Source: Dokdonella fugitiva
GTDB taxonomy: Bacteria > Pseudomonadota > Gammaproteobacteria > Xanthomonadales > Rhodanobacteraceae
Direction of reading: 5' to 3'
NCBI RefSeq assembly: GCF_004342425.1
Contig: NZ_SLWQ01000003.1
Coordinates: forward strand, 186,001 to 250,000
Length of the DNA: 64,000 bases
In this document: one piece after another, positions 54,868-63,125 of the stretch
Layout of the letters: each line of letters begins with the position of its first letter
Position numbering within the stretch: the first letter of the stretch is position 1
The notes under the pieces: model-generated
The model's input: the letters and a program-made list of their open reading frames with translations, nothing else
Database searches by the model: none
Told to the model about the DNA's origin: nothing
Made by a program: the position numbers and the translations under genes

Positions 54868-55856
54868 GCACGAAGACCGTCCTCGTCACCGGCGGCGCCG
54901 GCTACATCGGCAGTCACGTCGTGCGCCAGCTGCGCGAAGCCGGCACGGCGGTGGTCGTGCTCGACGACCTCAGCACCGGCTTCCGCGAAGCGGTGCTCGA
55001 CGCGCCGCTGGTGGTCGGCAACACCGGTGACGCCGCGCTCGTCGACGCGGTGCTGCGCGAACACCATGTCGACGCCGTGCTGCACTTCGCCGCGCGCACG
55101 ATCGTGCCGGAATCGGTCGCCGACCCGCTGCGCTACTACGCCAACAACACCTGCGCGACGCGCAACCTGCTCGAGGCCTGCGTGCGCCACGGCGTGCGTC
55201 GCTTCGTGTTCTCCTCGACCGCCGCCGTGTACGGCCCGACCGCGGACGGCCGCGCGGGCGAGGACACGCCGACGCAGCCGATCAGTCCGTACGGCTGTTC
55301 CAAGCTCATGAGCGAATGGATGCTGCGCGACCTCGACGCGAACGGCAGCATGAAGCACGTGATCCTGCGCTACTTCAACGTCGCCGGCTGCGACCCGCAC
55401 GGGCGCATCGGTCATTCGACGCGCGATTCGACCCTGCTGTTCAAGGTCGCCTGCGAAGTCGCGGTCGGCAAGCGCGGGGAACTCGCGATCTTCGGCACCG
55501 ACTACGCGACACCCGACGGCACCGGCATCCGCGACTTCATCCACGTCGAGGATCTCGCCGATGCGCACCTGCGCGCGCTCGATCACCTCGATCGTGGCGG
55601 CGCGTCGACGACGCTCAATTGCGGCTATGGCCACGGCTACTCGGTGCGCGAAGTGATCGCCGCGGTCGAACGCGCGAGCGGCGCGCCGCTGCGCGTGGTC
55701 GAGCGCCCGCGCCGCGACGGTGACATTCCCGCGCTGGTCGCGGATGCGCGACGCATCCGCGACGTGCTCGGCTGGACGCCGCGCCACGACGACCTCGACC
55801 TCATCGCGCGCACCGCGCTCGCATGGGAACGCAGGCTCGCCGCGCGCGGGGCGTGA
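54864..55856 (+). CDS. galE: UDP-glucose 4-epimerase family protein
   Basis: 330 aa, extended SDR. Starts GTG 54864 in a GTGA overlap. NAD motif TGGAGYIGSH, VFSSTAAVYG (catalytic Ser), and YGCSKLMSEWMLRDL with Y-x-x-x-K; HVEDLADAHLRALDHL and the TLNCGYGHGYSVREVI end are GalE/GalE-like. It interconverts UDP-Glc/Gal or UDP-GlcNAc/GalNAc; the exact sugar cannot be told. Last gene of the cluster; five bases separate its stop from the convergent minus-strand gene. Confidence 0.9.
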   Translation: MSTKTVLVTGGAGYIGSHVVRQLREAGTAVVVLDDLSTGFREAVLDAPLVVGNTGDAALVDAVLREHHVDAVLHFAARTIVPESVADPLRYYANNTCATRNLLEACVRHGVRRFVFSSTAAVYGPTADGRAGEDTPTQPISPYGCSKLMSEWMLRDLDANGSMKHVILRYFNVAGCDPHGRIGHSTRDSTLLFKVACEVAVGKRGELAIFGTDYATPDGTGIRDFIHVEDLADAHLRALDHLDRGGASTTLNCGYGHGYSVREVIAAVERASGAPLRVVERPRRDGDIPALVADARRIRDVLGWTPRHDDLDLIARTALAWERRLAARGA

Positions 55857-55861
55857 GCCGC

Positions 55862-57340
55862 TCAGCGGCCTTGCGCGGGCGGTGCAGGCGTCGCCGCGCC
55901 GCGGGCGGCGAGCGGCAGCGCGCGCTCGCGCAGCACGATCATGTAGTCGTCGACGTCGTCGGCGCTGGCCGTGCCCCAGTTCGAGTTGAACATGACGCGG
56001 TCGAGCGTGCGGTTCGGCGAGGCGTGCGGTTCGGTCCAGTAACCGGCGTAGCGGGTGACCTCGTGGTAGCCGAGCGTGCGCATGCGCGGGTGCGCGGCGA
56101 GCTCTACCGCGAAGATCTTGTTCGTGTACCACGGCCAGCCGCCGCTGCGCATGGGTTGGGTGTCGTAGCTCGACACGACCACCCAGCCGGGGTTCGCGAA
56201 TGCCTTGCCGGAGAAGTGCAGCGAGGCGTGCGCGCCGTCGAGGTAGGTCGGGAACAACACGGTGCGCGGACATTCGGGGACGCTGGCGGCCGGCTTCGAT
56301 GCGGGCACCGACGGGCAGGCGTCGATGTCGACGAAGAACACGTCGCCGCGCGCGCTCTGGAAATCGATCGAGACGTAGAGGTCGTGGCCGTTCGCGCCGA
56401 TCGCGAGATCGGAATGCTCCGACTTGTGGTGCAGCTTCTTCTTGCTGCGGAAGTCGGGCGACCAGGCCCAGGTGCCTTCCTCGTCGCCCGAGCTCGTGAA
56501 CCAGCGCCCCGACGGGCTCATGCTCACGTGGTCGGGGCGGATGGTCGCCGCGCGCGTACCCACGATGCGGTCGGTCGCGAGGTCGTAGACGACGTAGCCG
56601 CGGATCGCGAAATCGTTGCCGGCCTCGGCCTGGAAGCCCCACCAGCGACCGTCGGCCGAGGGCGAGCCTTCGTCCTTGGTCCACAGGTGGGTCGCGTCGG
56701 GCCAGGGCAGGCGGCCGCTGAAGTCGGCGGCGACGCGGGACTGGTTGTCGCGGACGTCGAGCGCATGGAGCACGAGGCCGCCGTTGGTCGGCAGGTAGTA
56801 CAGCGTGTTCGGGTCGGTCGGGTGCCACTGCGGTTCGGCGTCGCCGGCGGGACCGTCGAGCCGCTTGAGGTAGCGCAGCGTGCGCGCGTCGTAGAGATGC
56901 CAGTAGCCGCCGCTCGCGTAGACGAGGACGTAGCTCGAATCGGCATTGAACGGTTGGCGGCGCGCGTAGTCGTTGCGCGCGAACGTCGGCGGCGGCTCCG
57001 CGTCGTGCGCGGTCGCGCGCACGACGCAGGTGCCGGCGCGGTCGCGGAACACCGCGCCCTTGGCCGGCTTCGGCGGCACCGGTTGCGGCGGATCGCTGCC
57101 CTGCGGCTGCAGGCTGCGCAGCGCGGGCGGCTGGTCCGCGTACACCTCGGACGCGCACGCCGCGGCGACCCCCTCGCGCGCCGTGCCGGTCGAGCGGCTC
57201 ACGACGAGCGGCGGCAGTTCGCGCTGCGAATGGCCCTCCTGCGCACCCGCGTCGGCGACGGCGGCGAGGGTGGCGACGACGAGCGCGAGCCGCGCGCGCG
57301 CGCGTGGCGGGTGATGCGCGGCACTGCGGTCGTCGGTCAT
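55862..57340 (-). CDS. Secreted propeller-like protein, paralogue A
   Basis: About 492 aa, with an N-terminal export signal ending near DAGAQ. The body contains repeated short blade-like units (YLKRLDGPAGDAEPQWHPTDPNTLYYLP, LWTKDEGSPSADGRWWGFQAE, SPSGRWFTSSGDEEGTWAWSPDFRSKKKLHHKSEHSDLAIGANGHDLY), resembling TolB/WD40-like propellers. ECPRTVLFPTY and FSGKAF follow. A close paralogue starts at the far end of the window (63126). Function unknown: no catalytic signature. Divergent from the YdcF-like gene; convergent with the epimerase gene. Confidence 0.75.
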   Translation of the reverse strand: MTDDRSAAHHPPRARARLALVVATLAAVADAGAQEGHSQRELPPLVVSRSTGTAREGVAAACASEVYADQPPALRSLQPQGSDPPQPVPPKPAKGAVFRDRAGTCVVRATAHDAEPPPTFARNDYARRQPFNADSSYVLVYASGGYWHLYDARTLRYLKRLDGPAGDAEPQWHPTDPNTLYYLPTNGGLVLHALDVRDNQSRVAADFSGRLPWPDATHLWTKDEGSPSADGRWWGFQAEAGNDFAIRGYVVYDLATDRIVGTRAATIRPDHVSMSPSGRWFTSSGDEEGTWAWSPDFRSKKKLHHKSEHSDLAIGANGHDLYVSIDFQSARGDVFFVDIDACPSVPASKPAASVPECPRTVLFPTYLDGAHASLHFSGKAFANPGWVVVSSYDTQPMRSGGWPWYTNKIFAVELAAHPRMRTLGYHEVTRYAGYWTEPHASPNRTLDRVMFNSNWGTASADDVDDYMIVLRERALPLAARGAATPAPPAQGR

Positions 57341-57516
57341 CCGGTCGGCTCCTGCCTGCGGGCACGAGCGACTCGTGCGCGATGCCGATTGTATGGCAGC
57401 GGCCCGCGCATGCGCTGCATCGCCACGCATGGCGCGCAGCGCGGCGCCGGCGCGCTGGCCGGGAACGCAGCCGGTGCGCCGTGCGACACTGGCGGCCCTT
57501 CGCGGGGAGGAACCTG

Positions 57517-58254
57517 ATGCTGTCGCCGTTGCGACTGCTGTTGATCGTCGGAGCCCTGTGGTGGCTCGCGCGCCGCCTCGGTTGGCGTCGCGTGCGCGTG
57601 GCCTGCATCGCCGCCGCCACCCTGCTCGTCGTGCTGACCACGCCGCTCGGCGCCAATGCGCTCGTGCGCATCCAGGAGGCGCGCGTGCCCGGTCCGGCGA
57701 CATGCACGGGCATGCCGCCGCAGGCGGTCGTCGTGCTGTCCGGCGGCCTCGTCGCGCGTCCGCGCGGCGAACGCGACTACGCCGCGCTCGGCCTGGCGAG
57801 CATCCAGCGGCTGATCGGCGCGGTCGAGTTGCAGCGCACGCTCGGCGCGGTGCCGCTCGCGGTCATCGGCACCAGCGATCGTGGCGTGGCCGACAGCGTG
57901 ATCCTCGCCAACCTCGCGCGCGACCTCGGCGTCGATGCATCGACGTTGCAGGTGGAAACCGCGTCGCTGAACACGTGGCAGAACGCGCAGGCGAGCGCCC
58001 GGCTCGCGCCTGCGCTGCCGCGACGCATCTGGCTCGTGACCTCTCGGCTGCACATGGTGCGCGCGCTCGTCGCGTTCCGCGCCGCCGGCTTCGACGCCTG
58101 CGCGTACCCGGTGCAGCCGCGCTACCACGCACCGGACAACCCGGGCTACCTGCTGCCGACCGGCAGCGCGACGATGAAGGCGGAGGACGCGCTGCACGAA
58201 CTCGTCGGCGAGGTCGCGTACCGCCTGCGCGCCTGGCGCGCGTCGCGCGACTGA
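57517..58254 (+). CDS. YdcF/ElyC/SanA family membrane protein (DUF218)
   Basis: 245 aa. Two N-terminal hydrophobic segments (about 4-17 and 29-46) precede the DUF218 domain: AVVVLSGGLVARP, the ALGLASIQRLIGAVEL helix, VETASLNTWQNAQ and LVTSRLHMVRALVAF with its conserved Thr-Ser-x-x-His-x-x-Arg motif. ElyC affects envelope peptidoglycan synthesis and lipid-carrier metabolism in E. coli; the enzymatic role is unsettled. GGGGAGG sits 6 nt before the ATG. Confidence 0.88.
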   Translation: MLSPLRLLLIVGALWWLARRLGWRRVRVACIAAATLLVVLTTPLGANALVRIQEARVPGPATCTGMPPQAVVVLSGGLVARPRGERDYAALGLASIQRLIGAVELQRTLGAVPLAVIGTSDRGVADSVILANLARDLGVDASTLQVETASLNTWQNAQASARLAPALPRRIWLVTSRLHMVRALVAFRAAGFDACAYPVQPRYHAPDNPGYLLPTGSATMKAEDALHELVGEVAYRLRAWRASRD

Positions 58255-58314
58255 CGTTGTCGCGCGCGCACGGGCGTGCTACGTAGCGACGGTTTTCCGC
58301 CGCAGGTGCCCCTC

Positions 58315-59313
58315 ATGCCGTCGCGTCCCGTCTCCTCCACCGCCACGCGGCCCGCGCTCGAGGTCATGGGCGTCGGCGCGCTCGAGGAGCGCGCCTATCG
58401 CCTGCTGCTCCGCCACGAAGGCCTGTCGTCCGCCGAACTCGCGCGGCGCCTGGGCCTCGCCTCGAGGCGCATCGCCGGCGTCCTGCGCGCGCTCGGCGAG
58501 AAGGGCATGGTGTCGCACACGCCGGACCGGCCACCGCGCTATTTCGCCGCGCCGCCCGACGTCGCGGTGGAAGCCTTGATCGCGGCGAGCCAGCGCGAGG
58601 AGGAACAGCGCCAGCGCCGCGCGCGTGCCGCGATCGCGACCCTCGGCGCGGCAGGCGCCGGCGCCGTGGTGCGCGACGGGCGCCTGGTCGAGATCCTGAG
58701 CCCGAGCGCCACCGCGCAGCTGTTCGTGCACATGCATCGCACCGTGCGCGAGGAACTGCTCAGCCTGACGCGCGCGCCGATGCTCGTGTCGAACGTCGAC
58801 GAACCGGACCACCTGCTGTTCGAGGCACTCTCGCGCGGCGTGCGCTGCCGCGCGCTCATCGACAGCGACCTGCTGTCGATGCCGGGCTGGACCGAGCACA
58901 TGCGCGACAACGCCGCGCGCGGCGAGGAGTGCCGCATCGCGGCCTCGCTGCCGTTCAAGCTCGTCATCGCCGACCGCCGCATGGCGATCATCCCGCTCGA
59001 TCTCGGCCGGCCCGGCGGGCCGGTCCTGCTCGTGCGCCCGTCGTCGCTGCTCGATGCGCTGTGCGAGATCTTCGAGATGCTGTGGCGGGCGGCGACGCCG
59101 TACACGGTCGCGCCCGATGCCGACGCGGGCGCGCGCGATGCATTGCTGTCGCTGCTCACCTCCGGACTCAACGACAAGGCGATCCAGCTCGAGCTCGGCA
59201 TCTCGCACCGCACGCTCGCGCGGCGCATCAGCGCGCTCATGAAGGAACTCGGCGCGGCGACGCGCTGCCAGCTCGGCTTCCTCGCCGCCCAGCGCGCAGC
59301 GGCGCATCGCTGA
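58315..59313 (+). CDS. TrmB-type/LuxR-type HTH transcriptional regulator
   Basis: 332 aa. N-terminal winged HTH of TrmB type (EERAYRLLLRHEGLSSAELARRLGLASRRIAGVLRALGEKGMVSHTP, residues about 22-70), a coiled linker, a phospholipase-D-like sensor region (MLVSNVDEPDHLLFEALSRGVRCRALIDSDLL), and a C-terminal LuxR-like HTH (LLTSGLNDKAIQLELGISHRTLARRISALMKELGA, about 277-312). Two DNA-binding domains in one chain is characteristic of a family seen in actinobacteria and some proteobacteria. A 440-nt non-coding stretch with inverted repeats follows, so it may regulate the next gene. ATG 58315 has no strong SD. Confidence 0.82.
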   Translation: MPSRPVSSTATRPALEVMGVGALEERAYRLLLRHEGLSSAELARRLGLASRRIAGVLRALGEKGMVSHTPDRPPRYFAAPPDVAVEALIAASQREEEQRQRRARAAIATLGAAGAGAVVRDGRLVEILSPSATAQLFVHMHRTVREELLSLTRAPMLVSNVDEPDHLLFEALSRGVRCRALIDSDLLSMPGWTEHMRDNAARGEECRIAASLPFKLVIADRRMAIIPLDLGRPGGPVLLVRPSSLLDALCEIFEMLWRAATPYTVAPDADAGARDALLSLLTSGLNDKAIQLELGISHRTLARRISALMKELGAATRCQLGFLAAQRAAAHR

Positions 59314-59753
59314 GGCGCGAAAGCGCCGGCGCGGCCGGCGCGCGCCCCGACCGAAAGTCGAGCGTGGCGCACGCGCGGCCGCGGACGGATGCGCCGTTCG
59401 CGCCGCCGACGCGGCCGCCTCGGGTCGACGTTCGGCATGTTTGTGCCAACGGCACAAGTGCGCCGCGCCGGCACATTGCCGGAGCGCGCGCGGCGCGCCT
59501 AGGCTGTGCCGGTTCCGCCGTCGCGGTGCGTGCTCCGGCACGCGCGAGCCCGCGGCAGGCGCCGCGACGGACGGCGGCGCACCGGCCGCGTACTCGCACG
59601 CGGTCCCGGCGGACCAATGGGCGCGCCAAGTCGGCGCGTGTTGCCCACGGCCGCCGCGCACGGAGCGCAGTCAGGCCGGATCGTCGTGACGCCCGTCGTC
59701 CGCTCCGAGCCGGTGCGGATGCGCGCGCACGTCCCTGCAACCCGGAATGAGCC
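59314..59753 (+). promoter_or_regulatory. Non-coding region with clustered inverted repeats
   Basis: A 440-base stretch with no credible gene. It contains TTGTGCC-AAC-GGCACAA (59441-59457, perfect 7-3-7), CCGGCA-CAT-TGCCGG (59468-59482) and a further TGTGCCGG at 59503-59510, all variants of a CCGGCACA half-site spaced across 70 nt. These look like operators for a dimeric regulator, placed 240-310 nt upstream of the large secreted-protein gene. A -10/-35 pair cannot be picked with confidence. Confidence 0.45.
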
Positions 59754-62700
59754 ATGAAGACTTCGCTGGCCGCGCCTCGTGCGCGGCACCCCCGATTCGC
59801 GCAACACCCGCGCCCCGCCGCAAGCCGCGGCGCGCCGATCACGCTCGCTGCCGCGCTGCTCGGCGCGGCACTCGCTGCATCACCCATGCACGCCGCAACC
59901 GCTGCCGTGCGCGGCGGCGTCGAGTTCCATGCCGATGAAGCGTCGTTCGACGCCGCACTCGGCGTACCGCCGAACCTCACGACCGAGAGCTTCGACGGCG
60001 GCAGCCCGGTCGGGCCGTTCCCGACCCTGTGCGGCGAACCGATGGGCAGCACGTCGAACGACGTCTGCTTCGCGCCCGGCCAGCTCGCGGCCGGCTTCGC
60101 GATCACCTCGACCTCCGGCAACGGCATCATCGAGTTCCCGCCCGCGTTCCTCGGGCCGAACCAGGCCACGCGTGCGGTCGGCGCGACGACCTTCGCCGAT
60201 TCGACGATCGTGACGCTCGAGCCGGCCGCCGACGCGGTCGCCGCGAACGTCTACGGCGGCCTCAGCGGCGGCACCGCGGTCGACATCGAAGTCTTCGACG
60301 CGGACGGTGCCTCGCTCGGCACGACCACGGTCACGCCGGCCGGCACGCGCGACAACGCCGCGTTCTTCGGCGTGACGAGCCCGGCGCCGATCGGCAAGGT
60401 CGTCTTCCGTGCGCAGAACGACGGCGGCGAACTCATCGACGACCTGCGTTTCCGCGCGGCCGGCATGCTCGCGCCGCCCGGCGTCGCGATCGCATTCGTC
60501 CCGGCCGTCGTGCCCGCGGGCAGCCCGTCGACGCTGACGATCACGCTCGGCAACCAGGCGCAGCCGGGCGTGGCGACGCTGACCGCGGACCTCGATGACA
60601 CGCTGCCCGCGGGGCTCGTCGTCGCGGGTGCCGCCACCAGCACGTGCGCGGGCGCCACGCCGGACGCGAACGGCACGCACGTGATCCTGCCGGCGGGCGC
60701 GCAGATTCCCGCTACCGGCACCTGCAGCGTCAGTGTCGCGGTGAGCGGCGCGACGCCGGGCAACTATGCCAATACGATTCCCGCGGGTGCGTTGCAGACC
60801 GACCTCGGCGCGAATGCCGGCGCGGCGAGCGCGGCGTTGCTCGTCACCAGCACGGGCGGCGGCGCCTTCCCGCCTGCCGAGGATTTCGACGGCAGCGCTC
60901 CCCCGGCCTTGCCGGCAGGATGGATCTCGTCGGATGACGGCAGCGGCGCCGACTGGCGCACCGTCAGCGACGTCGCCGACTCCGCGCCGATCTCGGCGCA
61001 TGCGCCCGAGCGCGCCTTCGTCGCCGACTTCACGCTCGAAACGCCGGCGTTCACGCCGGTCGCGCGCCAGAACGTGTCGTTCCGCCATCGTTACAACCTC
61101 GAACGCCGCTTCGACGGCGCCGTGCTCGAGGTGTCGATCGACGGTGCGCCGTACGTCGACATCGTCGACGCGGGCGGACGTTTCGGCAGCGGCGGCTACG
61201 GCGCCACGCTCAACGACGCCAGCAACAACCCGATCGGCGGCCGCGCCGCATGGACCGGCGACAGCCACGGCTGGATGACGACCGTCGCGACCCTGCCCGA
61301 CGCGGCGACCGGGCACACGACGCGCCTGCGCTTCCGTACCGCCGACGATGCTTCGTTCGTCGCCGACGGCGACAACGGCTGGTGGATCGACTCGGTCGCG
61401 CTCGGCGTCGATGCGGTGCCGCCGAGCGCATCGGTGGCCCCGGCTTCACTCGAGTTCCAGGTCGACGAAGGCGCGAGCGCCAGCGGCTCGGTCGTGCTCT
61501 CCAATGCGCCGGGCAGCGCACCGCTCGCGTTCACGATCGAGACGCGCAGCGCCACGCATGCGACCCTGCTGCCGTATGCGCGCGCCAAGGCAGGCGTCGG
61601 CAAGGCGACTTCGACGCGCGTACCGGCGACGATCGCCGCGCGCGCGCTCGCGCGCCCGTCGCGCGCGGCATCGCCATGGCTGCCGTCGGACGCGTTCACG
61701 CTGCAGCTCGACGACGGCAGCGCGGAAACCGCGCTCGGCGCCGGTGACTCATCCGGCGAACAGGCCGCGGTGTACCTCAACCGCTACGTCGCGAGCGACG
61801 CGATGACGATCCACTCGGTCGGCGTGTACTGGCCGTCCGGCGACGGCGACCTCGCCGGCCTGCAGGCGAACCTCGTCGCCTATTACGACGCCGACGGCGA
61901 CGGCGACCCGCGCAATGCGGTGCGGCTCGGCGTCGACGCGCTGGTGCCGATCGCGCGCACGGGCAACTTCGAGACCTATGCGGTCGACTTCGAGGTGCCG
62001 GCCGCGGGCGACGTCTACCTCGGCTTCGTCGACCAGTGGGCGCTCGCGGGCCACTTCACGCCGCGCCTGTTCCCGGCCGCGCTCGACGAGTCCGCGCCGC
62101 AAGGGCGCTCGTACATCTCGTCGACGTCGACGCCGCCGGTCGACCTGTCCAATCTCGGCAACAACGACATCACCGGCACGATCGGCGACGTGGAGCAGGG
62201 CACGCTCGACGGCAACCTGATGATCCGCGCGGTCGCCACCGGTGGCGGCAACGGCGGCGCGTGCGCGGGGCCGGTGGTGCCCTGGCTCGCCGCGAGCGCG
62301 GGCGCGACGAGCGTGGACGGCGGCGCGAGCACGACGATCCAGGTGGTCGCCGATGCCTCGATCGGCGCGCTCGCCGAAGGCGAGTACCACGCCGAGGTCT
62401 GCCTCGTCACGAACGATCCGTCGCAGGCCGTGCTCGCGATCCCGGTGACGCTCGTCGTCGGGCATCCGCCCGCGGCCGCGTGCAGCGGTGGCAGCGACAC
62501 CCTGTTCTGCGACGGCTTCGAGTCGAGCACGAACCCGAACATCGTCGCCGGCACGATCGGCGCCGCGGTGGCCGACAGCGTCGACGGCAGCGCCTTCGAC
62601 TTCGCGCGCGCGGACTACCATGGCTACGACGCGAACTCGACCGGCGACGACGTCAACCTCTACGACCTCGTCGGCGGTCCCGATGGCGACGGCATGTACG

Positions 62701-63017
62701 TGTACTGGTACGGCGACGTCGTGCCGCCCGCGTTCGAGGCGCTGGTCGGCGGCGTCGTCGACGGTGATGGCGAGTTCGCGGTGCTGCACGCGGGCGACAC
62801 GATCGGTCCGGGCTCGACGGTGTCAGGCGCCTCGCGCCGCCTCGGCCGCTGGGTCGCCGGCGCGGACGGCTATCTCGGCATCGCCTTCTACGACGAAGCG
62901 GGCGGGCAGGTGGAGTATGGCTACCTGCACGTGGTGACGAGCGGGCCGACGGGCTTCCCGGCGCAGGTGCTCGACTGGGCCTACGACCGCAGCGGGGCGG
63001 CGATCACGATCCCGTGA
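59754..63017 (+). CDS. Large secreted multidomain protein
   Basis: 1087 aa with a long signal peptide (hydrophobic core 29-44, ends MHAATA). Domains by text: an N-terminal beta-sandwich (about 55-235, AVTFEDxx-like FHADEASFDAAL), a DUF7933/DUF11-like immunoglobulin domain (about 240-370, LTITLGNQAQPGVATLTADLDDTLPAGL), a choice-of-anchor/MAM-like domain (about 380-560, FDGSAPPALPAGWISSDDGS), a linker, and further beta-rich units (about 640-920). At about 920 lies SDTLFCDGFESS, the FxDGFE motif, but here it is followed by a 160-residue extra domain (HGYDANSTGDDVNLYDLVGG...). No catalytic motif; adhesive or structural surface role likely. Confidence 0.8.
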   Translation: MKTSLAAPRARHPRFAQHPRPAASRGAPITLAAALLGAALAASPMHAATAAVRGGVEFHADEASFDAALGVPPNLTTESFDGGSPVGPFPTLCGEPMGSTSNDVCFAPGQLAAGFAITSTSGNGIIEFPPAFLGPNQATRAVGATTFADSTIVTLEPAADAVAANVYGGLSGGTAVDIEVFDADGASLGTTTVTPAGTRDNAAFFGVTSPAPIGKVVFRAQNDGGELIDDLRFRAAGMLAPPGVAIAFVPAVVPAGSPSTLTITLGNQAQPGVATLTADLDDTLPAGLVVAGAATSTCAGATPDANGTHVILPAGAQIPATGTCSVSVAVSGATPGNYANTIPAGALQTDLGANAGAASAALLVTSTGGGAFPPAEDFDGSAPPALPAGWISSDDGSGADWRTVSDVADSAPISAHAPERAFVADFTLETPAFTPVARQNVSFRHRYNLERRFDGAVLEVSIDGAPYVDIVDAGGRFGSGGYGATLNDASNNPIGGRAAWTGDSHGWMTTVATLPDAATGHTTRLRFRTADDASFVADGDNGWWIDSVALGVDAVPPSASVAPASLEFQVDEGASASGSVVLSNAPGSAPLAFTIETRSATHATLLPYARAKAGVGKATSTRVPATIAARALARPSRAASPWLPSDAFTLQLDDGSAETALGAGDSSGEQAAVYLNRYVASDAMTIHSVGVYWPSGDGDLAGLQANLVAYYDADGDGDPRNAVRLGVDALVPIARTGNFETYAVDFEVPAAGDVYLGFVDQWALAGHFTPRLFPAALDESAPQGRSYISSTSTPPVDLSNLGNNDITGTIGDVEQGTLDGNLMIRAVATGGGNGGACAGPVVPWLAASAGATSVDGGASTTIQVVADASIGALAEGEYHAEVCLVTNDPSQAVLAIPVTLVVGHPPAAACSGGSDTLFCDGFESSTNPNIVAGTIGAAVADSVDGSAFDFARADYHGYDANSTGDDVNLYDLVGGPDGDGMYVYWYGDVVPPAFEALVGGVVDGDGEFAVLHAGDTIGPGSTVSGASRRLGRWVAGADGYLGIAFYDEAGGQVEYGYLHVVTSGPTGFPAQVLDWAYDRSGAAITIP

Positions 63018-63055
63018 CCGGCGCGCACGCGCGATCGCGCGCCGCATGAAGAATG

Positions 63056-63086
63056 AAAGGCCGGCGGTTCGCGACCGCCGGCCTTT
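63056..63086. terminator. Bidirectional terminator
   Basis: A perfect 13-bp stem (AAAGGCCGGCGGT and complement, 63056-63068 and 63074-63086) with a TCGCG loop and A/T ends on both sides, between convergent genes ending at 63017 and 63126. It can terminate both. Confidence 0.8.
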
Positions 63087-63125
63087 CCGTTCAGGGCTCC
63101 AATGCCCGATGCAGCGGGCGCAGCC

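Noticed and set aside
59314-59753. Short open frames in the regulator-downstream gap
   Set aside because: Arg/Ala/Pro-rich, no SD, no domain text; the region is better explained by inverted repeats.
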